Translations under genes and position numbers: made by a program | Notes under the pieces: generated by a model | The model's input: the letters and a program-made list of their open reading frames with translations, nothing else | Told to the model about the DNA's origin: nothing | Database searches by the model: none | From: an uncultured Myxococcales bacterium | Lineage (GTDB): Bacteria > Myxococcota_A > UBA9042 > DTJE01 | DNA: 64,000 nt | Direction: 5' to 3' | Assembly (NCBI GenBank): GCA_903936705.1 | Contig: CAIZWN010000015.1 | Span: forward strand, 124,001 to 188,000 | In this document: positions 46,104-55,220 of the stretch, piece by piece | How the letters are laid out: each line of letters opens with the position of its first letter | How positions within the stretch are numbered: position 1 is the stretch's first letter

Positions 46104-46120
46104 TGGCGAACAGATCGCCA
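46104..46120. repeat. Hairpin between convergent genes
   Basis: TGGCGA (46104-46109), loop ACAGA, TCGCCA (46115-46120), in the gap after the cupin gene. No T-run follows, so terminator function is uncertain. Confidence 0.3.
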
Positions 46121-46249
46121 CCTGAGCCAATCCCGGCGTGGGTAAAGTCGCAATGCGCGTGCGAAAGGTAGTCATGTAAGCGACCCACAAATATCTTGAC
46201 AAGGCTGAGGGCCCCAAGTGAGGTCGGCGATCGCCAAACCGAAGGCAAG

Positions 46250-49200
46250 TCAGCAACCAGGTTCACGGATGTGGACGCAATAGAAATTATTACAATAATC
46301 GAAGGTACAGGGGTCAGAGTCCACACAATCGGAATTGACGTTACAAGCTGAACAGGTAGGTCCTGCTACGTTCTCGCACAACTGAGACACCGTATTACAC
46401 CGATCCGCGGAGCAACCATTTCCATCGTCGCAACCATTTGCAACTACGACACATGCTCCTGTCCCTTGTTGGCTGCAAAATTCGTATCCACAGCCTAGAA
46501 TCGGTCCCGCGCACTTGTCAGAAACGCTACATGCACCAGTCACTGTGTCGCAAACGTCGATCGTACACAAGTCTCCGTCGTTGCAGTCCGAATCCAGGAT
46601 GCAGCAGCCTGGGATCGCCGAGAACACGCAGCGATGCGTCGACTGGTTACAGGTATCAGAAGTACAGATATTGGTATCGACGCAATCCAAACTGTCCCTG
46701 CAGCAATCGCCACCTGCAATCGGGCTGAAGCGGCAGACATTCATGGCCAGGTCGCAGGAATCGGAGGTGCAAATGTCGTTGTCGTTGCAAGAGGGCTTTG
46801 CCTGGCTGCAGCAATTGGCAATGGCAACGTGCTTGCACTGAGAGGTACCCAGGTCACACGAGTCAGTGGTACACGGGTCACCGTCATCACACGTTTGGTT
46901 GGCCAGGTTGCAGCACTCGGGAATGTTGTCATGCACGCATTGTGAGGCAACCAGGTTGCACGAGTCGGTGGTACACGAGTTGCTGTCGTTACACGTTTGG
47001 TGGGCCAGGTTGCAACACTCGGGAATGTTGTCGTGCACGCATTGCAAGGCAGCCACGTTGCAGCTGTCGGACGTGCATGAATTGGCATCGTCGCAGTTGA
47101 GGTCGTGATCACTGCAACAACCCGAAATGATCTGCACTGGCAGACACGCTCCCGTTACGGAATTGCAACCATTGACGGTACATGGATTTCCGTCATCGCA
47201 ATCCTCCGCTGGGTAGGAACAGGCCCCGGTCAATTGATTGCAGACGGTCCTTGTACAATTTATGGTCGATGGCGTGCAGGTTGGTTTGACATCACAGGTT
47301 CCTGTTGACTGGTTGCAAGATGCGCTGAAGCACAAGTCATTCGAATAGCCGCAGTCAACAGGTGTGTACACGCATTCGCCGCTGGCCGGGTCGCACTTGT
47401 CCTGTGTGCAGGGCTTGTTGTCGTTGCAGGGCTTCAACACATTCGAGCATGCCCCGGTGTTGATGTTGCAAGAGTCGATGGTGCAGAGCTCGCCGTCGTC
47501 GCAAGCAGCGGCATGGGTACAAACGCCGGTGCCCGGAGTGCAGGCATCCCTGGTGCAAATATTGTTGTCCGAGCAGTCCTTTGGAATTGCAACGCACCCT
47601 CCGGCCGAGGCTGAACAAACTGCCGCAAGACAGGGATCGGCAGGCGCCTGGCAAGAAATCGGCTCGAATTTACATCCCGTGACCGTGTTGCATGAATCAC
47701 TGGTGCACAGGTTGTTGTCGTCGCACGCGATATCGACATACTGGCATTGACCGCTGGCAGGGTCGCACGAATCGGCGGTGCACGCATTGGAGTCGCCACA
47801 AACCTTGGCGGTGTAGCTGCAGCGACGCGTCGCAAGGACGCACGTGTCGACGGTGCAAGGATCGGGGTCTCCGCAGTCGGCGTCCTTCAGGCAATCGCAC
47901 TTCGAGCCACCCGTGTACGTGTGCACACATTGACCATTCGACTGGTTGCAGGAGTCCAGCGTGCATGGGTCGCCATCGTCGCAATTCTTGGGAGTCCACT
48001 GGCACCCTGGCAACAACGGGTTGCACCAGTCCAAAGTGCAAAGGTCGCCATCGCCGGCGCAAGCCACGGCGGCATGAGCACAGGCCCCCGTCAACATTAC
48101 GCAGGTGTCGGTAGTGCAGGCATTTTGATCGTCACAGGTGTTGGCCGGAAAGGCACACGTCGTGGTAACCGGGTCGCAAACGCCCCGATGGCAAAGATCC
48201 GGCGAAACACAGTCTGAATTGAAATTGCAGTGAGTTCCGCAGCCCGCCACCGGCACGTGCAGACAACTGCCGGTCGAAGCCTCGCAGGAATCCGTGGTGC
48301 ATGCGTTCCCGTCATCACATGAACGCTCGGTGGACTTGCATTGACCGGACAATGGGTCGCACCAGTCGATGGTACAGGGCAGCCCGTCGTTGCAAACCCT
48401 CAGCACGTATTCGCACTCGCCCGTCGCCAACGGACATTGCTCGGACGAGCAGGGATTTCCGTCGTCGCAGTTCTTGGGGGTGTAGTGACACAAATTGTTC
48501 GCACGATCACATGTATCAACCGTGCATGGGTTGTTATCCGTGCAATCCCAGGCCGTCATGCAGAAACATCCAGGAACATTCCTGGCCGTGTGCACACAGG
48601 CCCCGGAGGTCAAATCGCACGAGTCCAGGGTGCACGCATCCCCATCATCGGCGCAAACGACCGGTTCGTGCTGGCAAAGTCCAGTGCCAGCCTCGCACGA
48701 ATCAACCGTACACTTGTTGCCGTCGCTGCAATCCTTCGGGGGGTGCAGACAGGTATTGGTGGTCTTGTCACAAGCATCCGCAGTGCATGGATCGCTGTCG
48801 ATACAGTCGGGTCGCAGAGTGCTGCCGCACAGCCCGGTTGCGAGGTCACACGAATCTACCGTGCAGGAATTGTCATCGCTGCAATTCTTCTGCACGTTCT
48901 TGCACTGCTGCGCTTCCAGATCGCACGAGTCCACCGTGCACCGGTTGTTATCGTTGCAAGAATGCGGTGAGTACAGGCATCCGGAAAGGCTGTTGCACTT
49001 GTCGTCGGTACAGAAATTGTTGTCACCACAGTCCCGAGGGGCATGGGTGCATCCCTTGGCGGGGTCGCAACCGTCAACGGTGCAAAGGTCACTGTCATCA
49101 CAGTTCACCGGCCGGAAAAGGCATGTTCCATCCGCGCGGTTGCACGAGTCCAATGTACAAAGGTCGTTGTCATTGCAGATCTTGTCGTGATGCGTAACGT

Positions 49201-50542
49201 TGCCCGACAATGGATCACAGATATCGTCGGTGCACGGGTTGGCATCGCTGATGCCCTTGGGTTCAAAAACACATTCCCCGTTCGTCGGACTACAGCCATC
49301 AATCGTGCACGCGTCGTCGTCGTTGCAACCCTTGGGTGCATTGACGCATCCGATCCTGGTGTTGCACGAGTCGTCCGTACACAGGTTCCCATCGCTGCAG
49401 TTGGCAGGGGGATTCTTGCACGAACTGGTCAACTCGTCACAGATGTCATCGGTGCAGGGATTCAGGTCCCCGCAATCCCTGGGCTGGTACTTGCACTGGC
49501 CTGAAGACGCAATGCAGGTCCCGACGGAACAGAAGCCGAATTCGTTGCAAAGCTTCGGGGAATGGATGCAATCGCCATTGACCAGATTGCAGGTATCAAT
49601 AGTGCAGGGCAGTTTGTCGTCGCAATTCCTGGGCGTCAGCACACACTTACCGCTGGCTGGACTGCACGCATCGGTCTCGCAAAGCGTGCTGCCGGGACAG
49701 GATTTGGGAGTGTGTTTGCAGTCACCGGTCGACTTGTCGCAAGAATCCAGCGTGCAGCGATTACCGTCGTCGCAGGACTTGGCTACGCTGACGCACTGGC
49801 CGGACACGCGATCACAAAAATCGACAGTACAGGCGTCGTTATCGTCGCAATCCATAGGGATATAGTCGCAGAATCCCTGAACGCACTGATCGGAAGTACA
49901 GAGATTCGAGTCGTTGCACTTCTGCTGCTGGTCGACGGTGCAAGTCCTGCAACCCGAGGCCACGTCGAAAATACACCAGCCAGTAGTCGGATCGCATCGG
50001 TCCTCGGTGCAGATGTCCTTGTCATCACAAACGATTTCGGTATGAACGCAAAGTCCTGATGCCATATTACAGGCATCATCGGTACAGGGATTGTTATCCT
50101 GGCAATCCGAGGACCTGCTGCAGGTCTTGGGGACATCGACAACCGGGACGTCCTGACCCGCCGGAATATCTGTCCCGTGAACATCGACGATATCGGACGG
50201 GGACACTCCATCATCCAAAGACGTTACGGAGTCATCAGTGATTTCAATTTGCGGAACGTCAAGTTCGTTGACGTCCACCGAGACGCTGTCGTCGCGACCG
50301 GGATCCCGCGAGGCGTCATCACGACCTACGACAGCATCCAAGTCAGTCTGAACATCAAGGATCCCGTCATCGACCACGGATGCATCGACGTCGGTCAGGT
50401 CCTCGACGTCCGCTCCCAGATCTTCTTCGTAAAGATCGTCCCACGGATTTCCCGGTTTTGCCTTGCTGCATCCAGCAGCCATTGAAAGCACAACCGCAAG
50501 CAGCACGACCTGGCCCTTTCGGAACCTTGCGACCAACTTCAT
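46250..50542 (-). CDS. Giant Cys-repeat lipoprotein (CxDxNxCTxDxC repeats)
   Basis: 1430 residues. The leader ends in MAAGC (about Cys25), a lipobox. An acidic Asp/Val-rich linker (about 35-140) is followed by several dozen tandem units of about 25-34 residues of the form C-(D)-D-x-N-x-C-T-x-D-x-C-(D)-x-x-x-G-x-C. These are similar to the slime-mould CTDC (Dicty) repeat known in myxobacterial surface proteins, and each carries about six cysteines and several Asp likely to bind Ca. The protein ends directly after a repeat with no anchoring helix. GGAAGGCAG precedes the ATG. Probably an extended, disulfide-rich surface fibre. Confidence 0.78.
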   Translation of the reverse strand: MKLVARFRKGQVVLLAVVLSMAAGCSKAKPGNPWDDLYEEDLGADVEDLTDVDASVVDDGILDVQTDLDAVVGRDDASRDPGRDDSVSVDVNELDVPQIEITDDSVTSLDDGVSPSDIVDVHGTDIPAGQDVPVVDVPKTCSRSSDCQDNNPCTDDACNMASGLCVHTEIVCDDKDICTEDRCDPTTGWCIFDVASGCRTCTVDQQQKCNDSNLCTSDQCVQGFCDYIPMDCDDNDACTVDFCDRVSGQCVSVAKSCDDGNRCTLDSCDKSTGDCKHTPKSCPGSTLCETDACSPASGKCVLTPRNCDDKLPCTIDTCNLVNGDCIHSPKLCNEFGFCSVGTCIASSGQCKYQPRDCGDLNPCTDDICDELTSSCKNPPANCSDGNLCTDDSCNTRIGCVNAPKGCNDDDACTIDGCSPTNGECVFEPKGISDANPCTDDICDPLSGNVTHHDKICNDNDLCTLDSCNRADGTCLFRPVNCDDSDLCTVDGCDPAKGCTHAPRDCGDNNFCTDDKCNSLSGCLYSPHSCNDNNRCTVDSCDLEAQQCKNVQKNCSDDNSCTVDSCDLATGLCGSTLRPDCIDSDPCTADACDKTTNTCLHPPKDCSDGNKCTVDSCEAGTGLCQHEPVVCADDGDACTLDSCDLTSGACVHTARNVPGCFCMTAWDCTDNNPCTVDTCDRANNLCHYTPKNCDDGNPCSSEQCPLATGECEYVLRVCNDGLPCTIDWCDPLSGQCKSTERSCDDGNACTTDSCEASTGSCLHVPVAGCGTHCNFNSDCVSPDLCHRGVCDPVTTTCAFPANTCDDQNACTTDTCVMLTGACAHAAVACAGDGDLCTLDWCNPLLPGCQWTPKNCDDGDPCTLDSCNQSNGQCVHTYTGGSKCDCLKDADCGDPDPCTVDTCVLATRRCSYTAKVCGDSNACTADSCDPASGQCQYVDIACDDNNLCTSDSCNTVTGCKFEPISCQAPADPCLAAVCSASAGGCVAIPKDCSDNNICTRDACTPGTGVCTHAAACDDGELCTIDSCNINTGACSNVLKPCNDNKPCTQDKCDPASGECVYTPVDCGYSNDLCFSASCNQSTGTCDVKPTCTPSTINCTRTVCNQLTGACSYPAEDCDDGNPCTVNGCNSVTGACLPVQIISGCCSDHDLNCDDANSCTSDSCNVAALQCVHDNIPECCNLAHQTCNDSNSCTTDSCNLVASQCVHDNIPECCNLANQTCDDGDPCTTDSCDLGTSQCKHVAIANCCSQAKPSCNDNDICTSDSCDLAMNVCRFSPIAGGDCCRDSLDCVDTNICTSDTCNQSTHRCVFSAIPGCCILDSDCNDGDLCTIDVCDTVTGACSVSDKCAGPILGCGYEFCSQQGTGACVVVANGCDDGNGCSADRCNTVSQLCENVAGPTCSACNVNSDCVDSDPCTFDYCNNFYCVHIREPGC
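46889..47092 (-). repeat. Recent tandem duplication of a 102-bp unit inside the Cys-repeat gene
   Basis: Two direct copies, from 46889 and from 46991, spaced exactly 102 bp (34 codons). The first 47 bases of each copy differ at only a few positions, and the encoded unit includes CVHDNIPECCNLA twice. This is much closer than other repeats of the gene. Confidence 0.65.
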
Positions 50543-50647
50543 CTGCCTTCCCTCGGAAAGGTGGGGGACCCAACACCTGATTCTATCGGAAGCGCGACCC
50601 GGATACCAAGCAGATCCTCATGTTCTGAAATATGTTTGCCTGGCGAG

Positions 50648-50676
50648 AATCTACCCTAAACGATGCACGCTTTCAA
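50648..50676 (-). promoter_or_regulatory. Promoter of the giant Cys-repeat lipoprotein gene
   Basis: On the minus strand TTGAAA (50676-50671), a 17-bp spacer and TAGATT (50653-50648); the ATG is about 105 bases on. An opposing TTGACG (50677-50682) with TACAGA (50701-50706) might drive the epimerase gene, back to back with it. Confidence 0.42.
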
Positions 50677-50784
50677 TTGACGCCGGGCAGTGGGGGCCTG
50701 TACAGAAACAACTGCTTCATACCGAGAGCGGTGAGGCGCAAGAATGTCCACCGACGGGGAACCATCTGTTCCAGGGAGGCAGAC

Positions 50785-51747
50785 ATGCCGTTCACTTGCG
50801 AATCCATTGTTGGCACCGGAATTGACACGGTTGCGGGCCCAGGGCTGTCGATGTCAGTTCGTCGCTGCGGTGCAGAACTGGTGTCATTGATTTGGCAGGA
50901 CCCCCATCACGGCCCGGTCCCTCTGCTGTGGCGCGACGGCCTGGCCGAGGATCCGCCTCGCTACTGGAAAAGCCATGCGCCAATCCTGTTTCCTATTGTT
51001 GGAGGCCTGCACGACAACTCCTCGAAGACTACGGCCGGAGATGTCGTCAACTTCAACGGATTGCACGGCTTCGTACGACACAATGACCTCGAGAAGGTTC
51101 ACGCCGGCCCCTCGGAAGATGGATTCGAACTGAAATACCGGTTGACGGCCAACCCGACCACCAGGGCAATGTACCCATGGGAATTCGGGTTCGAGGTCTC
51201 GTATACCCTGCGAACGGACCGATTGGACTTGACCCTTGCGGTCGAAAACCGCGACTCACGGCCGATGCCCTATCAGCTTGGCTGGCACCCGGGATTTCGC
51301 ACACCGTTCCTGGCCGGCTCGAGAGAGAAGAAAGAGTGCCACGTGCGCCTTCCTGCATGTGGGTTTGATCGCCTGTTGAACGACGAAAGATGTTTCCTGA
51401 CCGGACAGCGGGTACCAATGGACGGTTCCGGAGATTTCCAATTCAGCGAACTGGGTTTGGACCTGACGTACATGTTCGATCTTGCCGCCATTCCGCAGGC
51501 CCGTCGCAGCGTCTCGCTGCTGGACCCGGACGAATCATTCGGGGTCCGCGTCGCCTTCCCGGACTTCCCGCACCTGGGCCTTTGGTCGGATGCCGGTGCG
51601 CCTTTCGTGTGCATCGAGCCTTGGCAGGGCATGGACGATCACGTAAGCCAGGAGCCATTTGATCGAAAGCTGGGGATAGTCATCCTGCCGCCGGGTGGTC
51701 GCGACGAAAGACGCTGTTCCATTGAGGTCCTGTCACACCCATCGTGA
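50785..51747 (+). CDS. Aldose 1-epimerase family protein
   Basis: Galactose-mutarotase-like beta-sandwich enzyme, 320 residues. The start ATG follows GGGAGGCAGAC, and the internal sequence fits the family: AELVSLIW, PILFPIVGGL, GLHGFVRHNDL, GWHPGFRTPF (His in the active site) and FVCIEPWQGMDD with the catalytic Glu near the C-terminus. It may act on hexose-6-phosphate or free sugars; the variant PILFPIVG...HGFVR favours the YeaD/LacX-like (aldose 1-epimerase-related) subgroup. Confidence 0.85.
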   Translation: MPFTCESIVGTGIDTVAGPGLSMSVRRCGAELVSLIWQDPHHGPVPLLWRDGLAEDPPRYWKSHAPILFPIVGGLHDNSSKTTAGDVVNFNGLHGFVRHNDLEKVHAGPSEDGFELKYRLTANPTTRAMYPWEFGFEVSYTLRTDRLDLTLAVENRDSRPMPYQLGWHPGFRTPFLAGSREKKECHVRLPACGFDRLLNDERCFLTGQRVPMDGSGDFQFSELGLDLTYMFDLAAIPQARRSVSLLDPDESFGVRVAFPDFPHLGLWSDAGAPFVCIEPWQGMDDHVSQEPFDRKLGIVILPPGGRDERRCSIEVLSHPS

Positions 51748-51759
51748 CGATGTCTGGAC

Positions 51760-53511
51760 TCAGGAATCGCCCCCGGTTTCGGGACAATCCTCCGCCTTTG
51801 ACTCCCATAACATCTTGATTTGTTTGAGAATTCCCGGCGCAACCTCCAGTTCTCGCATTCGAACAAGCATTCCCTCCTGCCTACCTGCAGAAACGCAAGG
51901 ATGCCCGGAAAAACCAAAATTCCATTGGCTGAGGCGCTCGATGTCACTTTCGTCCCACAGCATGCCCCCCCTCTGAGCGGCATCCAGAACGGCCATTCCC
52001 AGCCAGGGAGCTGGATCGTTCGGCACAAGTTCGATCGCGCGCTGAAGGTGCTGACTTGCGGCGGCCAGCGCCTCGCGCGGATCCGGATGGCGCACCGAGG
52101 CGGCAATCCGCCAATTCGCTGCTGCGACGTGCGCGCTGGCCTGTACTTCCAGGCTGCACACCAGGGTCTGACAAGGATCCTCTGATGCGTCAAAGGCGCG
52201 AATCGGGGGCTGCCGGAAAACCCTGGTCACCGCCTGGGCGTAAGAGTCGGCCATTAGACGATAGCCCCGAAGGGATGGATGGTGCCCGTCCGAGAACAAT
52301 TCGTTTCCCGGGATACCGTCCGGTGAGGCCGCGCGAAAACGACGATCTGTGTCCACCAACGGCACCCGATACTCGTTTGCCAGCCTCCGGATCAGGTCGT
52401 TCTGAGCTGCGCTGGCACGCCCAAAGCGGGTTCTGAGGTCGATGTCGATCGCCCGATCGTAAAGTTCGGCGGCCTCTCGTACCAGGCCGGCACGATGGAG
52501 GCACCCGGCCGCGCGAAAAGCCAGCAAGGCACCAAGCCCATCATCTGAACTGTTCTTCAGATAGGCCGCTGATGCCTCCTCCAGTCGCCCTTCATCCTCC
52601 AGCGCACGCCCCGCCGCCAGCACCATACGGGCCGAACCTGGATCGATGTCCAACGGAACGGTTGGCTCCATACCCGAATGATTCGATGGTGCCGTCGAAA
52701 GAAGAGGCACCAGTCCGGCACCCAGAGCCGTCTTGATTACTCGGCGAAGGCATGTCTCGCTTCGCGAAAACTGATTGATAGGGTCCAAGGCGGGGGGAAA
52801 GACCAAGCGCCATTCACGGACTGCGGCAGAGACGTTCTCTATTTCGTCAAGAAGGCCTGATGGGCCAGACGATCCGGGAAAAACCCGGCCCTCGTTATGA
52901 CCGGCGTACACCATCAGAACTCCAGGGATTCCAGGGTCCCGGCCTGCGACGGCCCTTTCCAGCAGGACCGATTCTGAACAAACCGACCATCCATGACGGG
53001 CGATGTTCCGGATCTCGATCGGGCGAGCCCCGATCCATCCATCAAACACGGACGAAAGGAAGGCCGGCGGCGAAAATCGAGGTGGATACGGCGCACCTTG
53101 CATCGTGGAACCACCGACTGCGAAGATCTGGAAGGTTTCATCGTTGAACGATGGGACAAGCAGCCAACGGGACACCCGAATCCCGCCTTCGGCAAGAAGG
53201 GCCACGCCCGGAAAACCCAGCAGAATTAGAAGTATGCCAGCCAGGTACTTCCTGCGAAGCACCGATCCAATGATTCCGCCCAGGACGAATACAAGAGCCA
53301 GCACCACTATGAACGCCAAGGCGATGGAAATATCCGGACCGCCGAAAGGCACATGAGCTTTCGTCGGAACCTCTGAAATCCTCCCATCCGACATCGATGA
53401 CAATTCCGGGGTCCTGTTGGGAACAGATGAGGATGCAAGCGAACCTGTGGCCGGCACCGTGCAAAGCAACAGCCCCGCCAGCAGCAATGCTCGCTGTCCG
53501 AAAACGGTCAT
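51760..53511 (-). CDS. Membrane-anchored SGNH/GDSL hydrolase with TPR-like helices
   Basis: 583 residues. A signal-like hydrophobic segment lies at the N-terminus, with two further membrane helices at about 62-82 and 88-108. The extracytoplasmic hydrolase has block I GGSTMQG with Ser135, block III in YAGHNE with Asn206, and block V DGHHPS with Asp408 and His411. Between blocks III and V lies a helical TPR-like stretch (about 290-360), and a second helical stretch after the catalytic end (about 455-510). SGNH enzymes of this kind often deacetylate surface glycans, but the acceptor here is unknown. Confidence 0.72.
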   Translation of the reverse strand: MTVFGQRALLLAGLLLCTVPATGSLASSSVPNRTPELSSMSDGRISEVPTKAHVPFGGPDISIALAFIVVLALVFVLGGIIGSVLRRKYLAGILLILLGFPGVALLAEGGIRVSRWLLVPSFNDETFQIFAVGGSTMQGAPYPPRFSPPAFLSSVFDGWIGARPIEIRNIARHGWSVCSESVLLERAVAGRDPGIPGVLMVYAGHNEGRVFPGSSGPSGLLDEIENVSAAVREWRLVFPPALDPINQFSRSETCLRRVIKTALGAGLVPLLSTAPSNHSGMEPTVPLDIDPGSARMVLAAGRALEDEGRLEEASAAYLKNSSDDGLGALLAFRAAGCLHRAGLVREAAELYDRAIDIDLRTRFGRASAAQNDLIRRLANEYRVPLVDTDRRFRAASPDGIPGNELFSDGHHPSLRGYRLMADSYAQAVTRVFRQPPIRAFDASEDPCQTLVCSLEVQASAHVAAANWRIAASVRHPDPREALAAASQHLQRAIELVPNDPAPWLGMAVLDAAQRGGMLWDESDIERLSQWNFGFSGHPCVSAGRQEGMLVRMRELEVAPGILKQIKMLWESKAEDCPETGGDS

Positions 53512-53536
53512 ATTGCCAGCCGCACGCCCCGCATCA

Positions 53537-55072
53537 TCATTGGACGAAAAGCTTATCCGATTCGAAGGAGGGGGCTGTCGTAAGGTTCAGGCCCAGCCTT
53601 CGAAGAGCCTTCTGGTCCGCCGGGGAGGCCATATGGGTAAGGTGGACCTCGCATCCGTGCAGATCCGGAATACGATCCATGGCCAGTTTCGCCGTCGGGT
53701 TCGTGCCTGACGAGATGCCAACGGCAATCAGCGTTTCCTCGAGGTCAAGGGACGGCGACTCCCTGCCGTAGGCGACACGCTTCACCTCTGCAATGGCGTC
53801 GAAGACCGTAGGACTTAGAAGATCCAGACCCGCCGGCAGGCCGGCGCGATGCTTGATGGCGTTAAGTACCAATGCCGAAGCCGCATGCATCCGGGGGGAA
53901 TTGCAGGCGGTGACCATGGTCCCATCTGGCAGTTGCAGGGCCGCGCCCACGAACACGCCACGATGGCCCTTTCCAGGTCGTTCCATGACGGCCGCAGCAA
54001 TATCGCGCGCCGGCTTCACTACTGGCCGATCCTCGGGGCCGGCATCAAGCTCCTCCATCAGGATCTCGATCCGACGCACCGATTCTGCGTCCACCTGCCC
54101 GAGGGCGTGCTCGCATGCGTACCGGTAGAATCGCCTTACGATCTCCTGGCGCGCTGCCTGACGGGCAGCCTCGTCATCGATTATTGCGAATCCGGCGCGG
54201 TTGACCCCCATGTCCGTCGGGGACCGGTAGACATCCTTCTGACCACTGATTCGCTGGAGTATTCGTCGCAGCAACGGAAACGCCTCGACATCCCTGTTGT
54301 AGTTGATCGACGGCACGCCGTAAGCCTCGAGGTGGAACGGGTCAATCAGATTCACGTCACGCAACTCGGCCGTTGCCGCCTCGTAGGCGACGTTGACAGG
54401 GTGCCGCAAGGGCAGGCTCCAGATCGGGAATGTCTCGAATTTGGCGTAACCGGCCCTGATGCCACGGCGGTGCTCGTGGTAGACCTGCGAGAGGCAGGTG
54501 GCCAGTTTACCGCTGTTTGGACCAGGGGCGGTCACGACCACAAGGGGGCGCGATGTCTCGACGTAGGGATTGGACCCGTAGCCTTCGTCGCTGACCGTGC
54601 GATCAACGTCCACGGCGTAGCCCGGGATCGAACGATGGGTGTACACACGAACGTCGCGCCGCTCGAGCTGGTTTCGAAAGGTATTTGCCGAGGGCTGGTC
54701 GGCATACCGGGTAATGATCACCGCCCGAACGGGAAGATCGCGTTCGCGCAGGTCGTCAATCAATTTCAGGACATCCGAATCGTAGGGAATCCCGAAGTCC
54801 GCGCGCACCTTCCGTCGCTCGATGTCACCCGCGTGGATGCAGACCACGATTTCCGCCTTGTCCTTCAGGCGCTGCAGCAAACGCATCTTGACGTTGGGAT
54901 CGAAGCCAGGAAGGACGCGAGCCGCGTGGTAATCGAAGATCAGCTTGCCGCCGAACTCCAGGTAGAGCTTGTTGTCGAATCGTTCGACGCGTTCGAGGAT
55001 CGCGGCGGTCTGCTCTTCCAGATACTTTTCGTTGTCGAACGCACGAGGACCATGAACAACCGGACCGAACAT
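53537..55072 (-). CDS. DUF1846 family protein
   Basis: 511 residues, close to the family length. DUF1846 proteins are two-domain enzymes of uncertain role. Recognised by the start ...FDNEKYLEEQ, LYLEFGGKLIFDYHAARVLPGFDP, HAGDIERRK, VVVTAPGPNSGKLATCLSQVYHE with a P-loop-like GxxSGK at about 183-190, and C-terminal GISSGTNPTAK. ATG at 55072 follows GGGGTGAGGC. It is in a run of minus-strand genes with the SGNH hydrolase. Confidence 0.88.
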   Translation of the reverse strand: MFGPVVHGPRAFDNEKYLEEQTAAILERVERFDNKLYLEFGGKLIFDYHAARVLPGFDPNVKMRLLQRLKDKAEIVVCIHAGDIERRKVRADFGIPYDSDVLKLIDDLRERDLPVRAVIITRYADQPSANTFRNQLERRDVRVYTHRSIPGYAVDVDRTVSDEGYGSNPYVETSRPLVVVTAPGPNSGKLATCLSQVYHEHRRGIRAGYAKFETFPIWSLPLRHPVNVAYEAATAELRDVNLIDPFHLEAYGVPSINYNRDVEAFPLLRRILQRISGQKDVYRSPTDMGVNRAGFAIIDDEAARQAARQEIVRRFYRYACEHALGQVDAESVRRIEILMEELDAGPEDRPVVKPARDIAAAVMERPGKGHRGVFVGAALQLPDGTMVTACNSPRMHAASALVLNAIKHRAGLPAGLDLLSPTVFDAIAEVKRVAYGRESPSLDLEETLIAVGISSGTNPTAKLAMDRIPDLHGCEVHLTHMASPADQKALRRLGLNLTTAPSFESDKLFVQ

Positions 55073-55220
55073 GCCTCACCCCTGAAGTCACCTACTGCGG
55101 TTCTACACGGCCAGGACAAAGGGCTCAAGAGGCAGACGCAATAATTGGCACCAACGTCCATTTTCAAGCTGAGGCCGCTGATTGATTCCCCCAAGATTAC
55201 TACTTGACCCAGCGCAGTCC

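Noticed and set aside
46250-50542. A CRISPR-like or minisatellite array
   Set aside because: The repeats are about 25-34 codons, in frame, diverged, and encode one long Cys-rich protein; no near-identical repeats with unique spacers exist.
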